DNA from: Bryobacteraceae bacterium
GTDB taxonomy: Bacteria > Acidobacteriota > Terriglobia > Bryobacterales > Bryobacteraceae
Direction: 5' to 3'
Length of the DNA stretch: 64,000 bases
Assembly: GCA_023384675.1 (NCBI GenBank)
Contig: JAHDVK010000025.1
Coordinates: 18,486-82,485, forward strand
Shown piece after piece: positions 17,083 through 26,265 of the stretch. Position numbers and translations under genes: made by a program. Below the pieces are notes generated by a model that was not told the DNA's origin, ran no database searches, and saw nothing but the letters and a program-made list of their open reading frames with translations. Each line of letters opens with the position of its first letter. The stretch's first letter is position 1.

Positions 17083-18195
17083 GGCGGCCGCGACTCTGCC
17101 TCGGTGCGAATCCCACCATCCGAGCCAGAACGAGAGGTACTCCTCGGATCTGGCCGCGAATGCCGATTCGTCCATCACCGACATGCGGATCGTCTCTTCA
17201 GTGCGGTACTCCCAAGGACCCGGCCGGATCGCGAAGCTTCCGGTTTCGGTGTTGTTCGCGAAAGCGGCGAGCCCGCCCACCCCAAGCGCCTGCAACCGCT
17301 GATCTGGATCGGCGAGGAGAGCCGCAAGGAAGGGAAGTGTTGGGGCGGTATGCGCTCGCGCCAGAGCCGCTGCGGCCGCGACCCTCGCATCCATCGGTTC
17401 GCCTGCCAACGTCGCGGCCAGGCCCAGCCGCTGGATTTCGCCGGCTTCCGCCTGCCGCGTGCGTGCAGCCACTTCCGCGAGTAATGCCTTGCGCTCGTGC
17501 GGGCCCATCTGGTGTCGCCGCGCTTCGATATGTGCGAGTACGGCATCCCCTCGGCCATAACCGATGAGACCCGCCGCGGCCGCTTCCACCACTTTGGGCG
17601 ACGGCGATACCAGCAGCGCGTGGTAAGCGCTCTCGGGCAACTCTGTCCAATGGCTCCTGACCATGTGCGCAAGGTCGAACAACGCGCCTCGGCCTGGAGT
17701 TCTCCCCTGTTCGGCGGTTCGGAAAAGGGTGATCAGGATTTCTGCCAGCACGCTGCTCACGGCCGGTCCGGGCAAGGGCTGGATGCCGCTGGAGGCGGGC
17801 ACGTCGAAGTAGGAGTCGTTGAATGTGACCACCGAACCTGTCATAACCGGGACGATTTCCAGATCGGCTTGAGACTCCCCTTTCAGGAAGAACAGACCAC
17901 GGCCTGAAGGGATCGGGTATGGAACCTTTGCGGATTGCGATCTTGCGTCGCTCCAAATGTGAAGAAGTTGGCCTTCAGAGGCGGAACCCTTGATGCTTCG
18001 TATCACCCTGACCATCGCTTTGCTGCCGGATTGCGTCGACTGCCCGGAAACCACATCGGCGATCACGATGTAACCGGACTCAGCCAACAATGCGGACAGC
18101 GAACGTGTCGAGGTGATGCCGGCAGTCACCGGCGGGGGTACAACAGCGGCCAACGCCGACAGGGCAAGCAGAGATGGAATCAGTGAGCTGCGCAT
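17029..18195 (-). CDS. Secreted protein with C-terminal HEAT-like helices
   Basis: 388 aa from ATG 18195 (MRSSLIPSLLALSALAAVVPPPVTA, a signal peptide); a GTG at 18231 is possible. The N-terminal third (about 30-150) is a beta-rich module with 'ESGYIVIADVVSGQSTQSGSKAMVRVIRSIKG' and GRGLFFLKG, resembling domains seen in secreted actinobacterial and acidobacterial proteins of unknown role. The C-terminal half (about 200-330) is Ala/Leu-rich, with helical repeats such as 'VVEAAAAGLIGYGRGDAVLAHIEARR' and 'DARVAAAAALARAHTAPTLPFLAALL' that look like HEAT/armadillo scaffolds. It probably mediates protein contacts in the envelope. The last 54 bp overlap the convergent membrane protein gene. Confidence 0.7.
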   Translation of the reverse strand: MRSSLIPSLLALSALAAVVPPPVTAGITSTRSLSALLAESGYIVIADVVSGQSTQSGSKAMVRVIRSIKGSASEGQLLHIWSDARSQSAKVPYPIPSGRGLFFLKGESQADLEIVPVMTGSVVTFNDSYFDVPASSGIQPLPGPAVSSVLAEILITLFRTAEQGRTPGRGALFDLAHMVRSHWTELPESAYHALLVSPSPKVVEAAAAGLIGYGRGDAVLAHIEARRHQMGPHERKALLAEVAARTRQAEAGEIQRLGLAATLAGEPMDARVAAAAALARAHTAPTLPFLAALLADPDQRLQALGVGGLAAFANNTETGSFAIRPGPWEYRTEETIRMSVMDESAFAARSEEYLSFWLGWWDSHRGRVAAASAANATPPGEVKKNPGQ

Positions 18196-18281
18196 CTGAC
18201 TCGTGATCCCAATGTACTCGAGCCCCGCCACGAGTACAATTCGTCTCGATCGCAGCGCAAACCGTTACTCCGATGGGGATG

Positions 18282-19205
18282 CTACTGACACTTACCCGTG
18301 CAAACCGTCTCGGCCACCTTCACCACGGGTCCAAGCTGGCCGCGGCCCTGCAGATCGGGCCTCTGAATCGAGTAGGTCTGCACCGCGCCAGAAGCCGTCG
18401 GCTTCACTTCGACAATCTGACGCTCGCGCAAAGCGAGTTCGCCGGGGACCGCGGGACGGCCCGGAGCGGCGGGGCCGTACACGTCCACAACGCGGCGCTC
18501 GGCGCCCGAGGGATCCTTCTCAATGCGGGCAATGGACTGCCGGCTCAACTGCATCTGGCCCGAGGTCGCGGTTTCGTACTCGTCCACCTGCTCGCGCGTC
18601 GCGCCGTTCTCCTTCACCGTGCGCGCCACACGCCGCGCGGCCTCCTGGAACCGGCCGTTGAGGTCGGGCACGAACGAGGTCTCCTCACGCTCGCCCCCCT
18701 GGTCGTCCGCTCGCTCTTGCGCGACTCTGCGCTCCACGGCCGAAAAAGAACCGTTGATGGTGATGCGCTCGACGCGCGTTTCCGTCCTGCTTGTTCCATT
18801 CGATTCCTGGGTGTCGGAGACGGTCCTCTCGGCAGGCTGCAACCGCCCGTTCAGGTCGGCCCGGAAGACCGTGACCGCGGTCGTCGAGGCCCCGCCCGGC
18901 CGGGTGGTGGTCTCGACCACTTCCTTCTCGGGAGGCAGCGGCCGCCCGCTCGGGTCGAACCGCTTGATCAGCCGCTCCACAACCTTCACGCCGCCCGCAT
19001 CGCGGATCACTTTCTCCTGAACTTCCTCGACTTTCGCCTCGCGGCCGTTCATGTCGCGGCCGATGGTGAGTTGGCTGGTATCGCCGCTGGTTTGCGAGGT
19101 CCAGGCCGTGCGGCGGCCTTCAGAGTCAAATACATAGGTCCGGCTCTCGGACTTCTGCGCGAACAGCGCCGAGGCGGCTAGCAGGACAAGCAGTATCACC
19201 CTCAT
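18282..19205 (-). CDS. Secreted protein of degenerate DLNGR-type repeats
   Basis: 307 aa from ATG 19205, which has AGGAG five bases upstream. Signal peptide MRVILLVLLAASALFAQ. The mature part is charged, rich in Arg/Glu/Thr, and built from four to five repeats of about 40-50 residues, each with a core such as DLNGRLQPAERTVS, TINGSFSAVERRVA, DLNGRFQEAARRVA and DPSGRPLPPEKEVV followed by a Thr/Glu stretch. The pattern suggests stacked beta-hairpins like YD/RHS-type repeats, though no cysteine toxin core follows. It ends CTGKC, which could form a disulfide. I know no function; an envelope or adhesion role is a guess. Confidence 0.72.
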   Translation of the reverse strand: MRVILLVLLAASALFAQKSESRTYVFDSEGRRTAWTSQTSGDTSQLTIGRDMNGREAKVEEVQEKVIRDAGGVKVVERLIKRFDPSGRPLPPEKEVVETTTRPGGASTTAVTVFRADLNGRLQPAERTVSDTQESNGTSRTETRVERITINGSFSAVERRVAQERADDQGGEREETSFVPDLNGRFQEAARRVARTVKENGATREQVDEYETATSGQMQLSRQSIARIEKDPSGAERRVVDVYGPAAPGRPAVPGELALRERQIVEVKPTASGAVQTYSIQRPDLQGRGQLGPVVKVAETVCTGKCQ

Positions 19206-19251
19206 CACTACTCCTATCGGCGGCATCCGCCGCCCGCTATAGGCCCCTGCT

Positions 19252-19257
19252 TATAAT
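19252..19257 (+). promoter_or_regulatory. Candidate -10 box of miaB operon
   Basis: A perfect TATAAT in the gap between the divergent repeat protein and miaB, 54 nt before the miaB start. No convincing -35 box at 16-18 nt. The leader contains CCCCCGAAAGGGCG close to the start codon. Confidence 0.45.
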
Positions 19258-19311
19258 AGAAGCAAACCGCCGCCGGGCCGGCAATCCCCCCGAAAGGGCG
19301 CCCCATCGTCC

Positions 19312-20652
19312 ATGAAGCGCTTCTATATCGAGACCTTTGGCTGCCAGATGAACGTCCACGATTCCGAAAAGGTGATCGGGACGCTCGAACAGCGCGGCTA
19401 CGAGCAGGTCCACACGGCCGAAGACGCCGACCTCGTTTTTTACAACACCTGCTCCATTCGCGATAAGGCCGAACAGAAGGTCTTCCACCGCCTGGATCAG
19501 TTCAAGCGCGAGGCCGGCAAGGGCAAGGTGTTCGCCGTGATCGGCTGCGTGGCGCAGCAGGAGGGCGAGAAGATCTTCGACCGCGCGCCGCACGTCAGCC
19601 TGGTGGCGGGCTCGGCCAGCTACACGAAACTGCCCGAGATGCTGGTGCAGATCGAAAGCGGCGACCGCCGTGTGACTGGCCTGAGTCTGGAGACGGACGA
19701 GACCTTCGACACGCCCTACACGCGCCGCGACAACCCCCATCGCGCCTACATCACCATCATCGAGGGCTGCGACAAAAGCTGCGCCTATTGCGTGGTGCCG
19801 TTCACGCGCGGCCCGGAACGAAGCCGCACCTCCGAAAGCGTGCTCAACGAAGCGGGCGAGCTTGCCCGCGCGGGCTACACCGAGATCCAGCTGCTCGGCC
19901 AGAACGTGAACTCCTATCGCGACCCGTCGCCGGCCGGGTTCAACTTCGCACAGCTTCTCGAAGCAGTGGGACGCGTGGAAGGCATCCGCCGGGTGCGCTT
20001 CACGACGTCGCATCCGCGCGACTTCGGCCGCGACATCGTCGAGGCGATCGACCGCACCGAAACGCTCTGCAACCAGATCCACCTGCCCGTGCAGAGCGGC
20101 TCCACGAACGTGCTGGCCGCGATGCAGCGCCAGTACACGCGTGATGAATACATGCGCCGCATCGAGTGGATGAAATCCGCGCGGCGCGATATCGCCATTT
20201 CCACCGACATCATCGTGGGCTTCCCCGGCGAAACCGAAGCCGATTTCGAACAGACGCTCCAGCTGCTCGACGAAGTCGAATACGACAGCATCTTCAGCTT
20301 CAAATACTCGCCGCGGCCCAACACCGCCGCGCTCGCCCTGGGCGATCACATTCCGGACGAAGAAAAAGGCCGCCGCCTCACCGCGCTCCAGGAGCGGCAG
20401 CGCGCCATTCAGTTGCGCCGCAACACCCGCCTGGTGGGGACCGAACTCGAGGTGCTCGTGGAGGGCTTCAACTCCTCCACCAGCCAGTGGATCGGCCGCA
20501 CGGCGCAAAACAGGGTGCTGAACTTCACACTGCCCGCGCGCAACGGCGGCGAGCAGCCCGGCCGCCGCGAGATGCTCGGCCGCTACCTGCCCATTCGTGT
20601 CACCCGCGCGGGCCCCAACTCTCTGGCCGGCGAATGCGCGATGCTGGTATAG
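19312..20652 (+). CDS. miaB: tRNA-2-methylthio-N6-dimethylallyladenosine synthase MiaB
   Basis: 446 aa, normal length. The N-terminal UPF0004 domain has the three auxiliary-cluster cysteines C11 (TFGCQMN), C47 (NTCSIRD) and C79 (IGCVAQ). The radical-SAM motif C153-x3-C157-x2-C160 (CDKSCAYC) follows, and a C-terminal TRAM domain (about 375-446) ends the protein. It adds a methylthio group to i6A37 of tRNAs using two [4Fe-4S] clusters and SAM. It is first in a tight rightward run: the next gene begins 11 nt after its stop, with the ribosome site AGGAGGG overlapping the stop codon. Confidence 0.96.
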   Translation: MKRFYIETFGCQMNVHDSEKVIGTLEQRGYEQVHTAEDADLVFYNTCSIRDKAEQKVFHRLDQFKREAGKGKVFAVIGCVAQQEGEKIFDRAPHVSLVAGSASYTKLPEMLVQIESGDRRVTGLSLETDETFDTPYTRRDNPHRAYITIIEGCDKSCAYCVVPFTRGPERSRTSESVLNEAGELARAGYTEIQLLGQNVNSYRDPSPAGFNFAQLLEAVGRVEGIRRVRFTTSHPRDFGRDIVEAIDRTETLCNQIHLPVQSGSTNVLAAMQRQYTRDEYMRRIEWMKSARRDIAISTDIIVGFPGETEADFEQTLQLLDEVEYDSIFSFKYSPRPNTAALALGDHIPDEEKGRRLTALQERQRAIQLRRNTRLVGTELEVLVEGFNSSTSQWIGRTAQNRVLNFTLPARNGGEQPGRREMLGRYLPIRVTRAGPNSLAGECAMLV

Positions 20653-20663
20653 GAGGGAACGCC

Positions 20664-21149
20664 ATGGAAGTCGAGATGAGAATCCGGGGCCTGATGATGG
20701 ATCCGGTGACCAACATGCCGATCGTCATTCTGCGTGACGCGGGCGGCGACGCCATCCTTCCCATCTGGGTGGGCATCTACGAAGCCAACGCCATCGCGCT
20801 CGAAATCGAGAAAGTCACCACACCGCGCCCCATGACACACGACCTGATCAAGAACGTGCTCACGGGGCTCGAAGCGGGCGTCCAAAAGGTCGTGGTGAAC
20901 GAGTTGAAAGATGACACGTTCTACGCCGTCATCTGGCTCGAACGCGACGGCGAGCTGATCAGCATCGACTCGCGCCCGAGCGACGCGCTCGCCCTCGCCC
21001 TGCGCCTGGATTGCCCGATCTACGTCGAGGAGCAGGTGCTGAAGTCCTCGAAAGCCGCCGCCAACATCGGCGACAAGGGCGCCAACGAAGAGCTCAAGCG
21101 GTGGCTGGAAGGCCTGAACGACGAAGACTTCGGCCGCTACAAGATGTAA
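20664..21149 (+). CDS. Bifunctional nuclease family (BFN/DUF151) protein
   Basis: 161 aa from ATG 20664 behind a strong AGGAGGG. Core DUF151 features: 'MRIRGLMMDPVTNMPIVILRD', 'LPIWVGIYEANAIALEIEKV', 'RPMTHDLIKNVLTGL' and SIDSRPSDALALALRL. Plant BFN1 relatives show RNase and DNase activity; the bacterial function is uncertain. In many bacteria the gene sits close to miaB, as it does here (11 bp), hinting at a link to RNA processing. The C-terminal tail (NEELKRWLEGLNDEDFGRYKM) is the usual extension. Confidence 0.92.
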   Translation: MEVEMRIRGLMMDPVTNMPIVILRDAGGDAILPIWVGIYEANAIALEIEKVTTPRPMTHDLIKNVLTGLEAGVQKVVVNELKDDTFYAVIWLERDGELISIDSRPSDALALALRLDCPIYVEEQVLKSSKAAANIGDKGANEELKRWLEGLNDEDFGRYKM

Positions 21150-21157
21150 ATCTCGCG

Positions 21158-21466
21158 ATGGACGCACGCCTGCTGGCCCAACTGGAACGGATCGCCGCCG
21201 CAGGCATCCAGCTGCTGCCCACCCCGGAACTGCCGCGCCATTTCGTCTTCGAACGCGCTGGCTGCGTGGTGCTGGTGGAACGGCGTGACAACGAGTTCGG
21301 CGGCATCGGTTCGCCCGGCGCGCTGACCGAACGCGGCTTCGAGGCCCTGGTGGAGCGGCCCAGTGGGCCTGCGTTTGTCTTCAAAGGCGATGAGCGGCCC
21401 GCCACGCCGGAGCAGGCCGAGGCCGCCCGCGCCCTGTTGCGGGATTTGCGACAGGCGTTAAATTAG
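21158..21466 (+). CDS. Conserved hypothetical protein after bfn
   Basis: 102 aa from ATG 21158, 8 bp after the DUF151 stop and probably in the same operon. Sequence: an N-terminal amphipathic helix (MDARLLAQLERIAAAGIQLLP), a small beta-rich centre (HFVFERAGCVVLVERRDNEFGGIGSPG) and a C-terminal helix rich in Ala/Arg (TPEQAEAARALLRDLRQAL). No signal peptide or membrane helix. No family recognised; small companions of this sort are frequent beside bfn in Acidobacteria. An RNA-related function would only be guilt by association. Confidence 0.7.
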   Translation: MDARLLAQLERIAAAGIQLLPTPELPRHFVFERAGCVVLVERRDNEFGGIGSPGALTERGFEALVERPSGPAFVFKGDERPATPEQAEAARALLRDLRQALN

Positions 21467-21522
21467 CGTCAAACCACCCCAGAAACTGTAATCCCCGCCC
21501 CTTGTGCTGCGTCTTCCTTGAT

Positions 21523-21765
21523 GTGAGGGCCAGAATCATCATCTCGAAGGCAAAGGCGGCGCTGCTCAGCGCGGCGCTGCTGGCCTCGTTTGCTGTGATT
21601 CCGGTAGTCCCTCCCGCGCAGCAGTTTGTGGCCACGTACCAGGCCTTGGGCGCCACTGCCGAGCCGCTTTCAATGTGGGAGCGGCTCACCTTCAGCCTGC
21701 TGTTGCTGCGTGGCGCCGGGAAGGCCGCGCCGCACGCCCATGCCCGGAGCGCGGCTCCCCGCTGA
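21523..21765 (+). CDS. Possible small membrane-anchored protein
   Basis: 80 codons if begun at GTG 21523; TTG 21502 is also possible. One hydrophobic helix (AALLSAALLASFAVIPVVPP) is followed by a short soluble tail with 'FVATYQALGATAEPLSMWERLTFSLLLLRGAG'. No clear ribosome site. It ends 22 bp before a strong hairpin terminator, which supports a real transcript end. Could be spurious. Confidence 0.4.
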   Translation: MRARIIISKAKAALLSAALLASFAVIPVVPPAQQFVATYQALGATAEPLSMWERLTFSLLLLRGAGKAAPHAHARSAAPR

Positions 21766-21786
21766 GGGCGCCTTCCAGAGAAGCAG

Positions 21787-21816
21787 AAAGGGCGGAGCCG
21801 CGAGACTCCGCCCTTT
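21787..21816. terminator. Bidirectional intrinsic-type hairpin
   Basis: Perfect 11-bp stem AAAGGGCGGAG / CTCCGCCCTTT with an 8-nt loop, between two convergent genes. A-tract and T-tract sit at the stem base, so it can terminate both directions. Confidence 0.85.
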
Positions 21817-21836
21817 GACCTTAGTATGGCGATGGC

Positions 21837-23135
21837 CTATCTCTTCTTGCCAGCACCCTTCTTGGCCGGAGGCGCCGGCTTTGGCCAGCCGACGACATCC
21901 TCGTTGTCCACTTCGAACACCAGCATGAACGGATCCGCGGTGTATTCCACCGGAACACCCGAGAATTCCAGTTCGGTGCCAGGTTCGATCGGGTTTGGCA
22001 TCGGGTTGTCGAGCCGGATCGTCACTTCCGACATGTCGGGCGAGGACAGTCCGAGCACGACTTCCTTCGGCCGCCGTTCGGGGCTGGAACTCACGACCAC
22101 GCCCTTGAACTTCTCGACCTTGGTCCCGCCGACTTCCACGCCGCCGGGAACCAGAGTGCCCTTGAAGTTCACGAAGTAGGCGGGGCCGTTCGCGCCGCTC
22201 AGTTCCCGCTTAATCCCCACCCACAGCGCCAGCACCGGCTGCGTCCGCTTCAGTTCCTCCTCCTGCTTGATCAGGATCTCGTCCTTGGACTCGATCTTGA
22301 AGCCGGCGGGCGGAATTGGGGTGGTCCGGGCCTGCGCAATAATGTCGGCCAAACCCTCCTTGCTGCCGTGGAAGTTGGTGTAGCTCTTCTCGTAATACGC
22401 GGTGATCTGTTTCTTCTGGTCCGGCGGCAGGGCGCCCTCGCCCTCCCGCGAACCCGCGCGAATGAAGTGGTATAACGCGGCAGACTGCTTCTCCAGGTTC
22501 CGCTGCTTCGCGATCACCGTGCCCGTCCAGAGGCTCACCGCGGCATCGTTCGGGGCATGGTTCAGCGATTCGAGGAAATACTTCTCCGCCTCGACATTCT
22601 GATCGCGCTGCATCGCCACCCAGCCCAGCGTCTTGTTCGCGATACCCGCCATGGCGACTTTCTGCGTCCGCCAGTCGGCTTCGCTCACGCTCTCAGGCTT
22701 CTTGGAGGGATCAAAGGCTTCGTCCAAAATGGACAATAGGCCCTTGCCCGCCCGCTCCCCGCCGGCGAGGGCGTCGGGAGACGTGTCGTTCAGCGAGATC
22801 GTCAGCAGGTTCAGCCAGTAATAGGCGGGGATTGCCTTCGCGTCGTCCTTCAGCCAGTCTTCCGAGGCGGCCTTCATGGCCTTGCCGTCGCCCAACTGCT
22901 GATACGTGGTGACGTACAGGTTGTGCCTCAGCGTCTTGAACTGGGTGTCCGGATACTTTTGCTTCCACTGGTTGATGAGTCCCAGTTTGGTCTTGGGATC
23001 CTGGGCCTTGCCGATGGATTCCACCACCAGGTCGTATTCGGCCCGGTCCTTCCATTCCTGGGCCAGTGCACCAGCAGTGCAAAGAGCCCCCAAAACGACG
23101 GCCGCGATCGCGCTCTTTAGATTCAACAGCACCAC
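21837..23135 (-). CDS. Secreted TPR-type protein
   Basis: 432 aa. Start is one of two adjacent GTG codons (23135 or 23132) behind AGGAGG; an ATG at 23137 is out of frame. Signal peptide SAIAAVVLGALCTAGALAQ. The middle (about 40-260) holds TPR-like helix pairs, e.g. 'LGWVAMQRDQNVEAEKYFLESLNHAPNDAAVSLWTGTV'. The C-terminal third is beta-rich ('YFVNFKGTLVPGGVEVGGTKVEKFKG', 'VTIRLDNPMPNPIEPGTELEFSGVP') and ends in a Lys/Pro tail. Such proteins are frequent in Acidobacteria, function unknown; probably a periplasmic scaffold. Its promoter region divides it from the divergent symporter gene. Confidence 0.78.
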   Translation of the reverse strand: MVLLNLKSAIAAVVLGALCTAGALAQEWKDRAEYDLVVESIGKAQDPKTKLGLINQWKQKYPDTQFKTLRHNLYVTTYQQLGDGKAMKAASEDWLKDDAKAIPAYYWLNLLTISLNDTSPDALAGGERAGKGLLSILDEAFDPSKKPESVSEADWRTQKVAMAGIANKTLGWVAMQRDQNVEAEKYFLESLNHAPNDAAVSLWTGTVIAKQRNLEKQSAALYHFIRAGSREGEGALPPDQKKQITAYYEKSYTNFHGSKEGLADIIAQARTTPIPPAGFKIESKDEILIKQEEELKRTQPVLALWVGIKRELSGANGPAYFVNFKGTLVPGGVEVGGTKVEKFKGVVVSSSPERRPKEVVLGLSSPDMSEVTIRLDNPMPNPIEPGTELEFSGVPVEYTADPFMLVFEVDNEDVVGWPKPAPPAKKGAGKKR

Positions 23136-23386
23136 ATGCCTCCTAAGGTCGGTTCATGGTTCACGATGCGGGGCGCCTGCTCAACACGGCGTCCGTCCGT
23201 TCAGGTCCGCAACGAATTGTACTTGCGGAAGTATAACGAACGGCCATCGGCCGGGGCAACCGTACGGAGTACCACAGGGTTCCGCCCGTAAACCTCCTAT
23301 CATACTCGTTCCAGGCTATCCCGCGGACAGCACTGATTCCTGCCCGTTAGATGCCTGCGCGTTCAGGAATGTTCCCGCGTCACGCA

Positions 23387-23392
23387 TATGCT
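23387..23392 (+). promoter_or_regulatory. Candidate -10 box of SSS symporter gene
   Basis: TATGCT (overlapping TAAAAT at 23392-23397) lies 15 nt before the start codon, without any Shine-Dalgarno in between. Confidence 0.4.
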
Positions 23393-23407
23393 AAAATCCG
23401 GTTCTTC

Positions 23408-24868
23408 ATGCGCGCGATCGACCTGGGCGTCATTGCCCTCTATCTTGTCGGCATCACTTGGTTCGGCGCCCAGTTCCGCAAGTCCCAACACTCCCTGCGC
23501 GATTACTTCCTCGGCGGCCAAACCTCGCCCTGGTGGGCTATCGCTTTCACCATCGTTTCCGCCGAAACTTCCACGCTCACCGTCATTGGCACCCCCGCAC
23601 TGTCCTTCGGCGGAAACCTCGGTTTCCTTCAGGTGGTGTTTGGCTATCTGCTGGCGCGCATCGTCATCTCCGTTCTCTTCCTGCCCCACTATTTCAAGGG
23701 CGACCTGTTCACCGCCTACGAACTCATGCAGCGCCGCTTCGGCGTCCGGCTCCGCAAACTCACCGCCGGGCTTTTTCTGGTGCTGCGCGCCCTCGCCGAG
23801 GGCGTGCGGGTGTTCGCGATCTCGATTGTCGTCTCCGTCATCCTGGGCACGGGCGAAATGCTTTCCATCGCGGTCATTGTGGGATTGACGCTTTTCTACA
23901 CGTTCCACGGCGGCATGACGGCCGTGATCTGGACCGACGTCGTGCAGATGATCCTTTACATCGCGGGCGCATTGGTCAGCCTCATCGTGATGCTGGACCT
24001 GATCCCCGGCGGCTGGCCCTACGTGATGAACCTGGCCGCCGAAGCAGGCAAGCTGAGCGTGTTCGACTTCCGGTTCGAATTCTCGATGGGCTTTTTCTCG
24101 ACTACCTACACCTTCTGGGCCGGCGTGCTGGGCGGCTGCTTCCTCACCACCGCGAGCCACGGCACGGAACAGATGCTCGTGCAGCGCCTGCTGTCGGCCC
24201 GCAACCAGCGCGACGCGCGCACCGCGCTGTTCGCCTCCTGGGCCGTGATCTGTTTCCAGTTCACCTTGTTTCTCTTCATCGGCCTCATTCTTTGGGTTTA
24301 CTACCGCGATACGGGCCTGGCTGTTCCGGCCAAGCTCGACCGCATCTACCCGCAGTTCATCTGGGACCACCTGCCCGTGGGCGTGGCGGGCCTCATCATG
24401 GCCGCGGTGCTGGCGGCGGCCATGTCCAACCTGAGTTCGGCGCTGAATTCGCTCGCCTCCACCAGCATCATGGACTTCTATAAGCTGCGATTCACCGGGC
24501 GGCAGGAAAGCCACTACCTTCGAATGGCTCGCATGGCCACGCTCGTGTGGGGTGTCGTGATGTTTGGCATCGCTTATGTGGCCCGCCATGTGGATTCGGT
24601 GCTCGAAGCGGGGCTTGGCATCGCTTCGATTCTCTACGGCGCGCTGCTCGGAGTCTTCCTGCTGGGCGTGTTGACCAAACGAGTCTCGGAACGCGCCGCG
24701 ATGGCGGGCATGGTGGCCGGGTTTTCCGTCAATCTCTACGTCCGGTTCGCCACGCCCATCGCCTGGACCTGGTATGTGCTCATCGGTACCCTCGTGACGG
24801 CGGGTGTGGCGATGCTCGCTTCGGTCCTGCTGGGCGACTACCGGAAGCAGGCGCCCGCGCATGAGTAG
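23408..24868 (+). CDS. Sodium:solute symporter family transporter
   Basis: 486 aa from ATG 23408 (MRAIDLGVIALYLVGITWFG); the 19 codons further upstream hold the promoter. About 13 membrane helices and classic SSS motifs: 'DYFLGGQTSPWWAIAFTIVSAETSTLTVIGTPAL' and 'AAVLAAAMSNLSSALNSLASTSIMDFY'. It couples solute uptake to sodium; substrate (sugar, amino acid, organic acid) cannot be read from sequence. Its stop overlaps the start of the APC permease by 8 bp, so the two transporters are co-translated. Confidence 0.92.
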   Translation: MRAIDLGVIALYLVGITWFGAQFRKSQHSLRDYFLGGQTSPWWAIAFTIVSAETSTLTVIGTPALSFGGNLGFLQVVFGYLLARIVISVLFLPHYFKGDLFTAYELMQRRFGVRLRKLTAGLFLVLRALAEGVRVFAISIVVSVILGTGEMLSIAVIVGLTLFYTFHGGMTAVIWTDVVQMILYIAGALVSLIVMLDLIPGGWPYVMNLAAEAGKLSVFDFRFEFSMGFFSTTYTFWAGVLGGCFLTTASHGTEQMLVQRLLSARNQRDARTALFASWAVICFQFTLFLFIGLILWVYYRDTGLAVPAKLDRIYPQFIWDHLPVGVAGLIMAAVLAAAMSNLSSALNSLASTSIMDFYKLRFTGRQESHYLRMARMATLVWGVVMFGIAYVARHVDSVLEAGLGIASILYGALLGVFLLGVLTKRVSERAAMAGMVAGFSVNLYVRFATPIAWTWYVLIGTLVTAGVAMLASVLLGDYRKQAPAHE

Positions 24869-26255
24869 CCCAGGCCTCCGTCGTGAACTCGGCCCCTGGA
24901 GCGCCGCCTCGATCGTGGTCGGCACCGTGATCGGCAGCGGTATTTTCCTGGTTCCCAAGACGATGGTAATGAATACGGGCACTCCCGAAATGGTGTTGCT
25001 CGTGTGGGTTTTCGGCGGGCTGCTCTCGCTGGCGGGCGCACTGACCTACGCCGAAATGGCCGCCGCCATGCCCGAGGCCGGAGGCGAGTACGTCTATCTC
25101 AGCAAAGCTTACGGTCCTTTCTGGGGGTTTTTGTTCGGCTGGACGCAAATGTGGGTCGCCAAGAGCGGATCCATCGCCACCATCGCCACGGGTTTCGCAC
25201 TGTATCTCGCCAATTTCTATCCCGCGCTCGATCACACCCTGTTCTTCATTCCCTTGCCGATCGGTGAAGGCGGTGCGTTTCTGCCGGTAAATGGGGGCCA
25301 ATTGGCGGCCATCACGCTGATTTTGGGCCTGGGCGGGCTGAACTGGTTCGGGGTCCGCGAGGCCGCGGGCGTGCAGGTGGCCGTCACGCTGCTCAAGGTC
25401 GCCTTGATCGGCGGCGTGATCGCCGCCGGGCTGTTCGCCGGGAAGGGCGAAATGGCGAATTTTGCCACCAATACGCCCGCTCCAGGTGGCATTCTTGGCT
25501 TTTTTGCCGCTCTCGTCGCGGCGCTCTGGGCCTACGACGGCTGGAATAACGTCAGCATGGTTTCGGGCGAGATCAGACAGCCGCAGCGCAATCTCCCGCT
25601 GGCCCTGATCATGGGTACCGGGATTGTGATGGGGATCTATTTGCTGACGAATTTGGCCTATTTCTACGTGCTGCCGGCCGCGGAAGTCGCCGCCAGCGAC
25701 CGCGTGGCTTCGGTCATGATGCGTGCGGTTGTCGGCGAATGGGGCGCGACAGCCGTTTCTGTGGCCGCGTTGATCTCCATGTTTGCGGCGCTGAATGGAA
25801 GCCTGCTCTCCGGCTCTCGTATTCCTTATGCGCTCGCCCGCGACGGATTGTTTTTCCGCCGCTTCGCCGAAGTGAGCGAGCGCCACCGTACGCCCGGATT
25901 CTCCGTTCTCGCGCTCAGCGCCTGGAGCGCGGTACTAGTATTAAGCGGCCGCTACGACCAGTTGCTGACCATGGTGATCTTTCCCAGTTGGATTCTGTAC
26001 GGCATGAGCACCGCGGCTGTGATCGTGCTCCGGCGTAAGCATCCGGATCTGCCCCGCCCCTATCGTACCCTCGGCTATCCTGTTGTGCCCCTTCTATTTG
26101 TTGGGGTTGCCGCCGCGCTTTTGGCGGTAACTCTCGAGAAATCTCCCCGCGAATCGGCCCTCGGGCTGATCGTGATTGCCGCCGGAATTCCCTTCTATCT
26201 CCACTGGAAGCGCCGCCTCGCTGGTTCCGCTCCCGACCCGCCTCGCCACCCCTGA
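24861..26255 (+). CDS. APC-superfamily amino-acid permease
   Basis: 464 aa from ATG 24861, in an ATGAGTAG overlap with the upstream symporter stop. Twelve predicted membrane helices. N-terminal APC signature 'LGPWSAASIVVGTVIGSGIFLVPKTM' (unwound TM1 with GSGIF) and 'ALWAYDGWNNVSMVSGEIRQPQRNLPLAL' in TM6, typical of LAT/AAT-like antiporters and permeases. It probably moves amino acids across the inner membrane. Co-expression with the SSS carrier suggests peptide or amino-acid scavenging. Downstream lies the AT-hook gene with its own promoter region. Confidence 0.92.
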   Translation: MSSPGLRRELGPWSAASIVVGTVIGSGIFLVPKTMVMNTGTPEMVLLVWVFGGLLSLAGALTYAEMAAAMPEAGGEYVYLSKAYGPFWGFLFGWTQMWVAKSGSIATIATGFALYLANFYPALDHTLFFIPLPIGEGGAFLPVNGGQLAAITLILGLGGLNWFGVREAAGVQVAVTLLKVALIGGVIAAGLFAGKGEMANFATNTPAPGGILGFFAALVAALWAYDGWNNVSMVSGEIRQPQRNLPLALIMGTGIVMGIYLLTNLAYFYVLPAAEVAASDRVASVMMRAVVGEWGATAVSVAALISMFAALNGSLLSGSRIPYALARDGLFFRRFAEVSERHRTPGFSVLALSAWSAVLVLSGRYDQLLTMVIFPSWILYGMSTAAVIVLRRKHPDLPRPYRTLGYPVVPLLFVGVAAALLAVTLEKSPRESALGLIVIAAGIPFYLHWKRRLAGSAPDPPRHP

Positions 26256-26265
26256 AATGCGAATC

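Noticed and set aside
17095..17130. tRNA T-arm-like GGTGCGAATCCC
   Set aside because: Lies inside the secreted HEAT-like gene and no acceptor stem or anticodon arm can be paired.
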